Assembly (NCBI GenBank): GCA_965277105.1
Contig: OZ255710.1
Coordinates: 186,001 to 250,000 of the forward strand
Length of the DNA stretch: 64,000 nt
Direction of reading: 5' to 3'
DNA from: CAXSBA01 sp965277105
Lineage (GTDB): Bacteria; Spirochaetota; UBA12135; COTS27; CAXSBA01
The notes below the pieces were generated by a model that worked only from the letters and a program-made list of their open reading frames with translations, ran no database searches and was not told the DNA's origin. Positions 42,988 through 51,835 of the stretch are shown piece by piece. The first letter of the stretch is position 1. Every line of letters starts with the position of its first letter. Position numbers and translations under genes: made by a program.

Positions 42988-43715
42988 TTATAAGAACTAA
43001 GAAACTAACTAAAAGATTTGGTGGTAATATTGCCGTTAATGGAGTGAGCATTAGTATCCCAGCTAATAAAATCACCTCTATCATCGGACCTAATGGCTCG
43101 GGCAAATCAACTTTATTTAATGTTATTACTAGATTGCTCCCAGAAGATGAAGGAAAAGTTTATGTCAAAGATAAAGACATCACTGCTTCTAATGATTATG
43201 CAATAACCCAAGATAAAATTAGCAGGACTTTCCAAGAAATTAGGACTTTCGACTACCTTACCATTCGTGAGCATATGCAACTAGCTCTAAGCGATAATCA
43301 TCAAGGGATTTTAAAAAATTTATTTTCTCCGCAAGTTTTAAGTGATGAATTAATTAAAAAATATTTAGAATTAGTAGGGCTAAAACAGAGTTTAGAAAAA
43401 AAAGGAGAAGACCTTAGCTATGGGCAGTCGAAACTTTTAAACCTTGCTATGAATATTGCTAAAAAACATGAAATTTTACTATTGGATGAGCCAGTAGCTG
43501 GGATTAATCCTAAACTTCGTTTTGAAATAGAAAAGATTTTAAAAAATCTTAAAAAACAAGGGGAAACTATCCTGCTTATTGAACACGATATGAACTTTGT
43601 GATCAACATTTCGGATTTGATTATCGTAATGGATGCCGGTGAAATTATTTTACAAGGAGATAAAAAAGCTATACTGGCTAATAAAAAAGTCCTTAAGGCT
43701 TATCTCGGTAGATAA
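42984..43715 (+). CDS. livG: Branched-chain amino-acid ABC transporter ATPase LivG
   Basis: ATP-binding subunit, 243 residues. Walker A is IGPNGSGKSTLFNVI (residues about 33-47); Q-loop in SRTFQEIRTFDYLT; ABC signature LSYGQSKLLNLAMNIA near residue 148; Walker B ILLLDEPVAGINP; H-loop IEHDMNFV. The signature Leu-Ser-Tyr-Gly-Gln is normal for LivG. Start ATG overlaps livM; its stop shares a base with livF's start. Confidence 0.94.
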   Translation: MIIRTKKLTKRFGGNIAVNGVSISIPANKITSIIGPNGSGKSTLFNVITRLLPEDEGKVYVKDKDITASNDYAITQDKISRTFQEIRTFDYLTIREHMQLALSDNHQGILKNLFSPQVLSDELIKKYLELVGLKQSLEKKGEDLSYGQSKLLNLAMNIAKKHEILLLDEPVAGINPKLRFEIEKILKNLKKQGETILLIEHDMNFVINISDLIIVMDAGEIILQGDKKAILANKKVLKAYLGR

Positions 43716-44431
43716 TGGGAAAAGATATTCTCTTAGAAATTAATAAATTATCAGCCGGTTACGGAAAGTCGCAGATCCTTTTCGATATTGATTTGACTAT
43801 CCAAAAAAATGAAATGGTAGCTTTGATTGGCCCTAATGGAGCCGGCAAAAGTACTATTATTAAATCTATTTTTAATTTAACGAATATTTACTCAGGAGAA
43901 ATTAAATTTAAAGGCGAGAATATTGTAGGATTAAAGACTTCTAATTTAATCAAGAAAAAAATTGTTTATTTGAATCAAGGTAAAGTAGTTTTCCCTAACC
44001 TTACTATTGGGGAAAATTTGGAGTTAGCTGGGAATGTGGTTTCTTCTAAAAAGGAAATTCAAAAAAAACTAGAAAAAGTTTTTGCCCTTTTCCCCATTCT
44101 AGCGAAGAAAAAGTCGGAATTAGCTATCACCCTTAGCGGTGGGCAACAGCAGCAATTAGCTTTAGGCAGGGCGTTAATCCAAGAACCAGAAATTCTGCTC
44201 CTCGATGAGCCAACTTTAGGACTAAACCCGATTTTGCAAAAAGAGCTGTTTGCTACTTTGGCTAATTTGAAAAAAGAAAACCTTGCTTTTTTAATTGTTG
44301 AGCAAAATGCTCGCAGTGCTATTACTTTAGCTGATACTACCTGCCTTTTAGAAAATGGGCAGATAAAGCTTATTGGAGGCAAGGAAATTATTAAGCATCC
44401 CATGATTAAAAAAGTATATTTGGGAGGCTGA
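43715..44431 (+). CDS. livF: Branched-chain amino-acid ABC transporter ATPase LivF
   Basis: Second ATP-binding subunit, 238 residues. Walker A IGPNGAGKSTIIKSIFNLT near residue 37; LivF-type Q-loop segment YLNQGKVVFPNLTIGENL; ABC signature LSGGQQQQLALGRALI near residue 137; Walker B EILLLDEPTLGLNPI; H-loop is Glu-Gln-Asn (VEQNARSA) as usual for LivF. Last transport gene; menB follows 41 bases later on the same strand. Confidence 0.94.
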   Translation: MGKDILLEINKLSAGYGKSQILFDIDLTIQKNEMVALIGPNGAGKSTIIKSIFNLTNIYSGEIKFKGENIVGLKTSNLIKKKIVYLNQGKVVFPNLTIGENLELAGNVVSSKKEIQKKLEKVFALFPILAKKKSELAITLSGGQQQQLALGRALIQEPEILLLDEPTLGLNPILQKELFATLANLKKENLAFLIVEQNARSAITLADTTCLLENGQIKLIGGKEIIKHPMIKKVYLGG

Positions 44432-44472
44432 AAAATTATAATTTAAATTTTTTATAAAAGGATAAAATTGTT

Positions 44473-45285
44473 ATGAATTGGAAAACCGTTAAAAGCTATC
44501 AAGATATAAAGTACGAGAAAATGGAAGGGATTGCTAAAATAACCATTAACCGGCCAGAAGTGAGGAATGCTTTTCGCCCGCTAACGGTGAACGAGATGAT
44601 CGAAGCTTTGGAAGATAGCCGCTTGGATTCAGGAATAGGAGTGGTGATTTTAACTGGTGAAGGCGAGAAAGCTTTTTGCTCGGGTGGGGATCAGAAAATT
44701 AGGGGAGAAGCAGGGTATAAAGACGAAAAGGGGATGAATCATTTAAATGTTTTAGAGTTTCAAAAAAAGATGCGCAATTTACCTAAACCAGTTATTGCTA
44801 TGGTTGCGGGATATGCGATTGGTGGAGGGCATATCCTCCATATGTTAGCTGATCTTACAGTCGCTGCGGACAATGCCATTTTTGGGCAAACTGGCCCTAA
44901 GGTGGGTTCTTTTGATGGGGGATTTGGAGCGAGTTATATGGCTAGAATTATTGGGCAAAAAAAAGCTCGAGAAATGTGGTTCCTCTGCCAGCAATACAGT
45001 GCTCACGAAGCAGAGAAAATGGGTTTAGTCAATAAGGTTGTTCCTTTAAAAGATTTAGAAACAGAAACTGTTCTTTGGGCTAAGAAAATTTTAGAGCACT
45101 CTCCTTTAGCAATTAGGTGCCTCAAATCAGCTTTGAATGCTGATTGCGATGGGGAAGCTGGTTTACAAGAATTAGCCGGGAACGCTACCCTCCTTTACTA
45201 TATGACCCCAGAAGCTCAAGAAGGAAGAGACGCTTTTAATGAAAAACGAAAGCCAGACTTTTCTAAGTTCCCTAGGCAGCCGTAA
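44473..45285 (+). CDS. menB: 1,4-dihydroxy-2-naphthoyl-CoA synthase
   Basis: Crotonase-fold enzyme that closes the second ring in menaquinone synthesis. 270 residues. Family-specific stretches: KITINRPEVRNAFRPLTVNE near residue 22, AFCSGGDQKIRGEAGY near 70, VIAMVAGYAIGGGHILHMLA near 105, FGQTGPKVGSFDGGFGASYM near 136 and MWFLCQQYSAHEAEKMGLV. The SGGDQ and GGFG segments separate MenB from ordinary enoyl-CoA hydratases. It follows the liv operon; menG and menD are at 62157-64000, so the pathway genes are split. Confidence 0.95.
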   Translation: MNWKTVKSYQDIKYEKMEGIAKITINRPEVRNAFRPLTVNEMIEALEDSRLDSGIGVVILTGEGEKAFCSGGDQKIRGEAGYKDEKGMNHLNVLEFQKKMRNLPKPVIAMVAGYAIGGGHILHMLADLTVAADNAIFGQTGPKVGSFDGGFGASYMARIIGQKKAREMWFLCQQYSAHEAEKMGLVNKVVPLKDLETETVLWAKKILEHSPLAIRCLKSALNADCDGEAGLQELAGNATLLYYMTPEAQEGRDAFNEKRKPDFSKFPRQP

Positions 45286-45322
45286 TAGTTTTTTTAATTA
45301 TTATTTTAAATTTTTTTAAAAA

Positions 45323-45769
45323 ATGAAGATAAACGTTAAAGTTATCCCGGGGCATAAAGTTGCTTCTGGTAAGGCAAAAAAGTCACGTTACCCTGAGGGA
45401 ACTTTGGCTTTGCAAAAAAAGCATTTCTTAAAAAAAGGATTGGATTTAGGGGAATATTTTTCTGGTACCATTAACGTCGATATTGCTCCTTGGAAAATCA
45501 AAATTATTCAACCGAAGTTTTTTTTTGAAAAAGTAGATTGGTCGCCTTATATTTCTCCAGAAAACTTTTATTTTTTTGAAATTTATTTTTATTTTTCTAG
45601 GAGAAAGTATAATGGGCTTATTTATTTACCCGATCCTAAAACTAAAGAAGAAAATCATCAAAGTTCTTCTACTTTAGAGTTGCTCTTGCCATTTGTTCCT
45701 GATATCCAAAATGGTAGTGGAGCGGAATTAGAAAGTAATGAAGATCAATTGCTTTTTGTCCAAGAATAA
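45323..45769 (+). CDS. Conserved-looking protein with riboflavin-kinase-like layout; function unknown
   Basis: 148 residues, no signal peptide. The order of motifs GHKVASGKAKKSRYPEGTLA (residues 10-29), FLKKGLDLGEYFSGTINVDI (35-54), KVDWSPYISPENFYFFEIYF (72-91) and YNGLIYLPDPKT recalls the cradle-loop barrel of CTP-dependent riboflavin kinases, where a G-x-V-x-S-G start and a G-T-x-N-V motif are hallmarks. I cannot say whether it binds nucleotide or flavin. It stands between menB and the zinc-ribbon gene, without clear promoter or SD sequence. Confidence 0.5.
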   Translation: MKINVKVIPGHKVASGKAKKSRYPEGTLALQKKHFLKKGLDLGEYFSGTINVDIAPWKIKIIQPKFFFEKVDWSPYISPENFYFFEIYFYFSRRKYNGLIYLPDPKTKEENHQSSSTLELLLPFVPDIQNGSGAELESNEDQLLFVQE

Positions 45770-45877
45770 GTTAAATGGGTTAATCTAAAATTAGCTAATT
45801 AAAGCTTTTCATAATCTATTCTGATTTTATTATTTTCATAGTAGAATTTAAAAACTCATCGAAAGGACTTTTAAAAT

Positions 45878-46627
45878 ATGTTACAAAATATTACTAAATT
45901 TAGCAAACAACAGATTAAAGACAACATTAAAAAATTACTAGTGCTCCAGGAAATTAGACAAAATCTGGATTACCTTAATAAAGAGATTAATGTCATTAAA
46001 AAAGATTTGGAAAAAGAGGAAAGCAAGTATGAGAGTAGGAAATTCCAGTACAATAAAAATCTTCCTTTCCTAGAAAAAACGGAAAAAGAATACCGTGAAA
46101 TAACCGAAGAAATTGCTAATATCAAAAGAAGAGTAGAAAAGTGCGAGGAAAAAAAGAAAAAAATTAAAACCATTAAAGAGTTTAAAGCGCTTAATAAAGA
46201 AATTGATAATTTGAGTCAAGAAAATGGTATTAAGGAAAATCAGCTTTTAGATAAAAGTGAGAGTTTAGAATACAAGCGAGAAAAAATGAAAAAGCTAGAG
46301 GATAGCCTAAAAGAAATTGAAAATAATTTAAAAGCTAAACAAGAAGAATTAGAAGAAAGCGTTAAAGAGAGAAAAAACAGCATTAAAAAAGAAATGCAGA
46401 AAAAAGATAAAATAGAAAAAGAAATAGATAGTGGCCTTATTAATATTTTTAATCGCATATATAAAAATAACGAATTAACTGCTTTAGCTAAGGTTCAAAA
46501 TTTTTGTTGTACCGGCTGTTATGCGATTATCCCTAAGCAAACTGCGGTCAATGTCAAAAAATCAGAAGATTTTGTTTTTTGTCCTTCTTGCTCGCGGATT
46601 CTCTATTATGATTCAGAGCAAGACTAA
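45878..46627 (+). CDS. Coiled-coil protein with C-terminal C4 zinc ribbon
   Basis: 249 residues of the DUF164 / zf-RING_7 type, related in layout to Helicobacter HP0958. About 190 residues of antiparallel coiled coil (LLVLQEIRQNLDYLNKEINV, KTIKEFKALNKEIDNLSQEN) are followed by a zinc ribbon: CCTGCYAIIPKQTAV near 210 and FVFCPSCSRILYYD near 233. HP0958 influences flagellin mRNA and sigma-54 stability; whether this role carries over to spirochaetes is unknown. An AAAGGA site precedes the ATG. Confidence 0.85.
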   Translation: MLQNITKFSKQQIKDNIKKLLVLQEIRQNLDYLNKEINVIKKDLEKEESKYESRKFQYNKNLPFLEKTEKEYREITEEIANIKRRVEKCEEKKKKIKTIKEFKALNKEIDNLSQENGIKENQLLDKSESLEYKREKMKKLEDSLKEIENNLKAKQEELEESVKERKNSIKKEMQKKDKIEKEIDSGLINIFNRIYKNNELTALAKVQNFCCTGCYAIIPKQTAVNVKKSEDFVFCPSCSRILYYDSEQD

Positions 46628-46642
46628 TTTTTTTAGTTAAAA

Positions 46643-48142
46643 ATGAATAGTGATATTCCTTTTTTTATTCAGAATTTTAAGAAAGATGGAAAGTTAGCCA
46701 ATTTAGACAGTTCTTTAAAGAGAATTATAAAAAATAAGTTCCCATACCAGTTTTTTATTTTTTATTGTTCTGCTTCTATTAATCACCATGTTTTTGCCTA
46801 TAAGAACCTCGTGAAGATTAATCCAGTGGAGCAAGAATACTTTTATGGTTTACTGCTCAAAAAAAAATTTAATTTTACTGACAAAGTATTAGAAAATTTT
46901 CTTAAAGATAATTTCTCTTCTCAAGAAAAGTATTTTTCTATTTATCCAATTGCTTTCAAAAAAAAAAATGTCTTCTCTTTAGTTGCTAGTAAAAGCCTTA
47001 ATCAAGAAGAGCAAAATTTTTTGGCTAATTTAACTGAAGAAGTGCTTTTTTCTTATGATTATTTTAAAACCCAAAATCAAAAAATTATTCATGAGAATAT
47101 TTTAGAGATTCATACTTTGCCGCAGTTTTTGAAATGCATTAAAAAAGAAATGGTGAAAAATATTTCCCTTAATAAGCTATTGGTTTTCCTCCAGCAAGAT
47201 AAAAAATTATTTCCCTTAACTAGCAAAAAGATTCCTGCGGAAATTAGTCAAAAAATTGATTTAGAAAAACTGAAAAGATCTAAAGAAAATTGCTACTTAG
47301 AAGAACTATCTATTCTCCCTACTAAAAATTATAAAATACCTTCTTCTTTAGTCATTGCTTTTCCTTTGAATGAAAAAGACGATGTGGTTTTTTATTTGGA
47401 AAAAAAAGTTAATGATTATTTCGATGATTGGGAAATTGATTATGTCATCAACTGGCGAGAAATTTTTCAAAAGCATTTAGTGAAAAAATTTATTGCTTTA
47501 GAAACTAGCAGTGAGTATTTTTTTTCTTCCAAAACCAAGAAACTTGAAATGCTTATTAGTAATGATTTGGACAAAGATCTTCTGCAAAGTAGTGTAACTT
47601 TACCAGAAAAAAATTTTAAACTAAATCGTTTAGGCCATTTTACTTTTTCGATTGAAGATGACTCTTTGCTTTATCAAAAAAAAAATCTAGAATATTGCCT
47701 AGGTAGCTATTTTCCTTTAGAAGATTTAATTAATCAGCTACTGGTTCTACAAAATAATGCTCTTTTTTCTAAAGATTTTTTCGATCATTTTTTTTTATTA
47801 GATATTAAAAGTGATAAAGATAAATTACAGATAATCAGCAGCAAAAATATTCATGTTTATTCTTTTAGCTTTAAAACCGGCGAACTGGTAACTAATAAAA
47901 CCCCTTGCAATATTCCCACTTCTTCTAATTCTAAAATTGAATTTGTTAATTACTCTTGGGATAATCTAGATGAGCAGAATCTCTTTTTATTTTTTGACAG
48001 GTTATTAAAAAAAGAAATGGTGAAAGTAATCAAAGAAAAATTAATCTTATTAGGTGACTTAACTCCCGCTATCCTTATTAAAGAATTAAAACAAGACAAA
48101 AAATTAACTTCTAATTGCTTAGGCGTAATAAAAATTACTTGA
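46643..48142 (+). CDS. Unknown protein, possibly degenerate PP2C/SpoIIE-like
   Basis: 499 residues, no signal peptide or transmembrane helix. I recognise no family with confidence. The first third (FPYQFFIFYCSASINHHVFA) could be a GAF-like or sensor domain. The last third (LNRLGHFTFSIEDDSLLY, DLINQLLVLQNNALFSKDFF, FDHFFLLDIKSDKDKLQII, WDNLDEQNLFLFFDRLLKKE) follows the strand order of SpoIIE/PP2C phosphatases but lacks their metal-binding aspartates. It starts 15 bases after the zinc-ribbon gene and ends three bases before the UPF0316 gene, so all three are probably cotranscribed. Confidence 0.5.
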   Translation: MNSDIPFFIQNFKKDGKLANLDSSLKRIIKNKFPYQFFIFYCSASINHHVFAYKNLVKINPVEQEYFYGLLLKKKFNFTDKVLENFLKDNFSSQEKYFSIYPIAFKKKNVFSLVASKSLNQEEQNFLANLTEEVLFSYDYFKTQNQKIIHENILEIHTLPQFLKCIKKEMVKNISLNKLLVFLQQDKKLFPLTSKKIPAEISQKIDLEKLKRSKENCYLEELSILPTKNYKIPSSLVIAFPLNEKDDVVFYLEKKVNDYFDDWEIDYVINWREIFQKHLVKKFIALETSSEYFFSSKTKKLEMLISNDLDKDLLQSSVTLPEKNFKLNRLGHFTFSIEDDSLLYQKKNLEYCLGSYFPLEDLINQLLVLQNNALFSKDFFDHFFLLDIKSDKDKLQIISSKNIHVYSFSFKTGELVTNKTPCNIPTSSNSKIEFVNYSWDNLDEQNLFLFFDRLLKKEMVKVIKEKLILLGDLTPAILIKELKQDKKLTSNCLGVIKIT

Positions 48143-48145
48143 AAT

Positions 48146-48709
48146 ATGGAAGACATCCCTCCTTACTTATTCCCTTTCCTTGCTTTTGGCTTAAAATTTA
48201 TCGAACTAACTTTAATGTCGATAAGGATAATTTGCGTTGCTAAGGGGTACAAAAAAGCAGCGTTTATCATTAGTTTTTTAGAAAGTGTGAGTTGGTTAAT
48301 GGCGATTTCCATTGTGCTTACTAATCTGTCTAATATTTTAAATGGGTTAGCTTATGCCCTAGGAATGGCGACGGGAAGTTATATGGGAATTATTCTAGAA
48401 AAAAAGCTAGCTTTAGGGTTGGTTATGGTGCGAATTATTACTCAAAAAGAAGCCGATGTTCTCCTGGCCAATTTAAGAAAAGTAGGGTTTCGGGTAACGG
48501 ACATTGATGCTAGGAGTAATTTTTCTAAAGTTAAAGTTTTGTTTGCTACGGTTAAAGTGAAAAATCTAAAAGAGCTGATTAAAATAGTGAGAAAACATAA
48601 CCCCAATGCTTTCTTTACTATTGAAGAGGTCAAAGAAGCTAGTCTGCTGATTAAAAATCCTGATTCAATGATGGTCCGAGAAACCCTGAAAAACTGGCAA
48701 AAAAATTAG
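48146..48709 (+). CDS. UPF0316-family membrane protein (DUF5698 + DUF2179)
   Basis: 187 residues. Three hydrophobic segments in the first 90 residues (LAFGLKFIELTLMSIRIIC, AFIISFLESVSWLMAISIVL, AYALGMATGSYMGIILEKKL) are followed by a soluble DUF2179 domain (VRIITQKEADVLLANLRKVG, FRVTDIDARS). This matches the UPF0316 family, related to the C-terminal part of YitT proteins. Function not established. It begins three bases after the preceding gene. Confidence 0.88.
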   Translation: MEDIPPYLFPFLAFGLKFIELTLMSIRIICVAKGYKKAAFIISFLESVSWLMAISIVLTNLSNILNGLAYALGMATGSYMGIILEKKLALGLVMVRIITQKEADVLLANLRKVGFRVTDIDARSNFSKVKVLFATVKVKNLKELIKIVRKHNPNAFFTIEEVKEASLLIKNPDSMMVRETLKNWQKN

Positions 48710-48720
48710 TCTTACTTTTT

Positions 48721-49017
48721 TTAGTATTTAATTATAAAAATATCTTTGCTTAAATCGCGAGAATTTTCTTTCCCAGTACTAATGGTAATGCCCGTTACCT
48801 TACTTCTACTCGGCCCTTTTTTTAAAGCATTAATAATTTTCTTTTCCGTAATATTGGTTTTTTCAGTTTGGTCGTGAAAATTAACCAAAACCCTCACCTC
48901 ACCGTTATTTAAATTTTCGACTAAACCTTTTAGTCCTAATTTGTCGGCTAATTCCTTGACAAAATAACGATAACCTACTCCTTGAACGAAACCAGCAATG
49001 CGGTATTCTTTAATCAT
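48721..49017 (-). CDS. acyP: Acylphosphatase
   Basis: Hydrolyses acyl phosphates. 98 residues, normal size. The signature GFVQGVGYRYFV holds the catalytic Arg17, and VENLNNGEVRVLV holds the catalytic Asn35. Convergent with the UPF0316 gene; 29 bases downstream of the DJ-1/PfpI gene on the same strand. Confidence 0.93.
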   Translation of the reverse strand: MIKEYRIAGFVQGVGYRYFVKELADKLGLKGLVENLNNGEVRVLVNFHDQTEKTNITEKKIINALKKGPSRSKVTGITISTGKENSRDLSKDIFIIKY

Positions 49018-49046
49018 TTCTTTGATTTTTTTTTATGATAAATAAT

Positions 49047-49649
49047 TTATGATAAATCGATAGGATAACCTATTTGACGAGCAGTTTTTTTAGCCCACTC
49101 TAGTCCTAAAAATCTTTTTACCAAATAAATGCTCATGGCTATCCCAGCACTAATTCCCCCCGAGGTGATGACGTTGCCACTATCTACCCACAGGGCATGG
49201 GTGCCTTTTTTTAATAGAGGGAATTTTTTTTCAAGTAATTCTATATCTTCAAAATGGGTGGTCCATTCTTTATCTTGGAGTAATCCCGCCTGGGCTAGAA
49301 AAAAAGCTCCCGTACAAACCGAAGTTATTAATGCACTATTTACACTCAAATGCTTTACTGCTTTTTCTAAGGTAGGGTTACTTAAAGCTTTTTCTACGTC
49401 AATGGTTCCCGGGATTAATCCAATATCTAACTTTTTTATGCTGGTATAGTCTTCTTGATAATGCATTACCATTTCACCATAAGCTTTTACAGTTGTAGTG
49501 GTTTTATCTAGTCCAATTAGTTTGATATCGCAGAAAGATTTCTCTCCTTCCCTCTTTAGCAAACGATTGATGGTTAAAAAAACCTCAAAAGGCCCAGCAA
49601 AATCCATCAGATCAAAGTCAGAGAAAAGTAGGATGCCAATTTTTTTCAT
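49047..49649 (-). CDS. DJ-1/PfpI family protein (isonitrile-hydratase/GATase1-like)
   Basis: 200 residues. Opens IGILLFSDFDLMDFAGPFEV, typical of the AraC-associated DJ-1 branch. The nucleophile elbow is ITSVCTGAFFLAQAGLLQDK with the reactive Cys near residue 112, then WTTHFEDIELLEKKFP and VITSGGISAGIAMSIYLV. This branch includes isonitrile hydratases and glyoxalase/chaperone-like proteins; the activity here is unknown. It lies five bases after a flavoprotein gene, so the two form an operon. Confidence 0.88.
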   Translation of the reverse strand: MKKIGILLFSDFDLMDFAGPFEVFLTINRLLKREGEKSFCDIKLIGLDKTTTTVKAYGEMVMHYQEDYTSIKKLDIGLIPGTIDVEKALSNPTLEKAVKHLSVNSALITSVCTGAFFLAQAGLLQDKEWTTHFEDIELLEKKFPLLKKGTHALWVDSGNVITSGGISAGIAMSIYLVKRFLGLEWAKKTARQIGYPIDLS

Positions 49650-49654
49650 GGTGT

Positions 49655-50404
49655 TTACCTATACTCGGGATTTTCATAATCAAAACGACAGCCAGCATCC
49701 CATTCGCTCCTTTGATTCCCATGAGCAGGAATACCCTTATTATCTGCTAGCATTTTGGCTAAGTGAAGGCAGTTCCAGGTCATAAAAGTAGTATTCCTAT
49801 TGGTAAAGTCATTTTCCGGTCCCCCACTTCCCTCATCTAAGTAGCTAGGCCCCGGACCAGCTTCTCCCAGCCAAGCAGCATCTGCTTGCGGAGGAATGAC
49901 ATACCCTAAATGTTGCAATGAATAAAGGATATTCATAGCGCAGTGCTTGGCCCCATCTTCATTACCCGTAATCAAACACCCCCCTACTTTCCCGTAATAA
50001 GCGTATTGCCCTTTTTCATTAAGGTCCCCCGAGCTAGCATAAAGGCGCTCCATCACTTGGGTAGCGATAGAAGTTTTTTCCCCTAGCCAAATAGAAGTCC
50101 CTATAATGAGGATATTAGCAGCTTTTACTTTTTGATAAATTTCTACCCATTCGTCTTTAACCCAGCCTTTTTTTGTCATATCCGGATAAACTCCAAAAGC
50201 AATCTCATAATCTACTGGTCTGATGATCTCGCAGGCAACTTTGTTTTTTTCTAAGATGGTTTTTGCTAAGGTGATGAGCCCTTCAGTGTGGGATAATTCG
50301 GGACTTTTTTTAAGCGTGCAATTTAAAAACAAAGCTTTTAAGTTAGAGAAATCCCATTTTGATTCTGTGCAGAGTTTTTCTTGTTTTTCATTTAGTTTTG
50401 CCAT
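49655..50404 (-). CDS. Flavodoxin-fold NAD(P)H-dependent oxidoreductase
   Basis: 249 residues. The FMN-binding phosphate loop is in LKALFLNCTLKKSPELSHTE (residues about 24-43). NILIIGTSIWLGEKTSIATQ near residue 97 and YYGKVGGCLITGNEDGAKHC near 138 match the NADPH-dependent FMN reductase / flavodoxin-like group. Its DNA looks visibly richer in G and C than its surroundings, which may mean recent transfer. A TATAAT-containing upstream region and a GAAGG site precede the ATG. Confidence 0.85.
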   Translation of the reverse strand: MAKLNEKQEKLCTESKWDFSNLKALFLNCTLKKSPELSHTEGLITLAKTILEKNKVACEIIRPVDYEIAFGVYPDMTKKGWVKDEWVEIYQKVKAANILIIGTSIWLGEKTSIATQVMERLYASSGDLNEKGQYAYYGKVGGCLITGNEDGAKHCAMNILYSLQHLGYVIPPQADAAWLGEAGPGPSYLDEGSGGPENDFTNRNTTFMTWNCLHLAKMLADNKGIPAHGNQRSEWDAGCRFDYENPEYR

Positions 50405-50562
50405 AATGACCTTCTTTCAATTAATAATTTACTTTTCTAAATTATACCCTTTTATTGTTGATTAAATTTGATTATTAAAAATAATTAAATAAAAAAGTAT
50501 TTAACTTCTAATAAGTTTTTGAATAAGCTTGGTTTAAGTTGGAAATTTTAAGAAAAGAAATT

Positions 50563-51819
50563 TTAAACTAACTCGTTTTGTAGTAGCTCATTGAGTTTTT
50601 GTTGCTTGCTAATTTTCTTTATTTTTCCATTTAGAGTTTTTACATATTCTGCTAAAAAAGGAAAAGAGTTGTAATGACTCCCCATGGTTTTCCCATAAGC
50701 GCCCACTCCGTGGATTAAAAACAAGTCGCCAATTTTAGCTTGATTTAATAAAATAGCTTTTTTCTTACTGGGCTCATTAGGATAAGTTGCTAGCGTGTCA
50801 CTTTCTTCGCAGCAGTGCCCAATAATAAAATACTTTTCTTTTTTTTTCGTTTGATTTAAAACTTCCATAGCATGTTCAGCCCCATACATTGCTGGGCGAA
50901 GGAAGTCGTTCATCCCAATGTTGAGTTTAAGGAATTTTGCTTGGTTCTTTTTAGTGGCAACTATGTCATTCACTTTACTTATTAGTAATCCACTATTCGC
51001 CATTAAAAAAGTTCCAGGCTCTAACTCTAATTGAATTTCTTGTTTTTCTTCCTTGCTAAAATCGGTTATAGTTTTCATAATCTCTTTAGCGATTAAAGGG
51101 ATATCGGCTTCGGGTTTGTTGTAGGCTCTAGCTACTGGCAACCCACCACCTAGATTGATAACCTTAGCTAGAGGAAATTCCGTTAAAAAACGAATGCTCA
51201 TTTTGGCTACGGCCGTCCAGATTTTGGGATCAGTTCCCGAACCAATATGCGTATGAATTTTAGTTATTTTTAAATTTAACTTTTTTACTATTTTTTTTAT
51301 TTCATCTAAGTCTTCGTGCCAGATGCCAAAGCTAGAATTACTACCAGCAACTTTGGTTCTCCCAGCGAGTCCGGATCCAGTTCCAGGGTTAATCCTAATG
51401 CTAAGGCCTTCTTCTGGAAAAGACTTCCCAAAACGAGTAAGCTGAGACAAGGAAGTGGCATTAAAAAAAAACTTCTTTTTTAAAGAGGCGTAATAATTCT
51501 CCAAGTCATCGGAAAACTCTTGGCTAGTTAGCATTATTTTTTCAGCCGGAACTCCAACTTGGATTAATCTCTTTACTTCGAAAAGCGAACTAGCATCGAA
51601 ATGCACTTTTTTTTTATGAAATAATTTTAAGAAAAAACTATGAGGATTTGCTTTTAAAGCGTAACGCAAGGTAAAAGGGATAGGAGAAAAAGCCTCCTGC
51701 AGTGCTTGGATTTTTTCTAGGATAATTTTTTCATCGTAAATATAAAAAGGGGCTTGATTTTTTTCATAAACTGATTGTAATTCTTTCGAAGTAATGGATT
51801 GAGGGAAAGGAGTCTGCAT
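50563..51819 (-). CDS. lysA: Diaminopimelate decarboxylase
   Basis: PLP enzyme for the last step of lysine synthesis. 418 residues. PLP lysine Lys56 is in LRYALKANPHSFF; HFDASSLFEVKRL follows. The Gly-rich phosphate motif is VINLGGGLPVARAY near residue 220; the substrate-binding Cys-Glu is in GHCCEESDTLATY; the C-terminal GAYGKTMGSHYNSFP is conserved. The protein sits at the end of the guaB-dapA-proS-lysA run, 16 bases after proS. With dapA, asd and aspartate kinase it shows that meso-DAP is made. Confidence 0.94.
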   Translation of the reverse strand: MQTPFPQSITSKELQSVYEKNQAPFYIYDEKIILEKIQALQEAFSPIPFTLRYALKANPHSFFLKLFHKKKVHFDASSLFEVKRLIQVGVPAEKIMLTSQEFSDDLENYYASLKKKFFFNATSLSQLTRFGKSFPEEGLSIRINPGTGSGLAGRTKVAGSNSSFGIWHEDLDEIKKIVKKLNLKITKIHTHIGSGTDPKIWTAVAKMSIRFLTEFPLAKVINLGGGLPVARAYNKPEADIPLIAKEIMKTITDFSKEEKQEIQLELEPGTFLMANSGLLISKVNDIVATKKNQAKFLKLNIGMNDFLRPAMYGAEHAMEVLNQTKKKEKYFIIGHCCEESDTLATYPNEPSKKKAILLNQAKIGDLFLIHGVGAYGKTMGSHYNSFPFLAEYVKTLNGKIKKISKQQKLNELLQNELV

Positions 51820-51835
51820 AAGTTAACTTAGGATT

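Noticed and set aside
44059..44403. 114-codon minus-strand frame inside livF
   Set aside because: Lies opposite conserved ABC ATPase motifs; no start signal or recognisable product.
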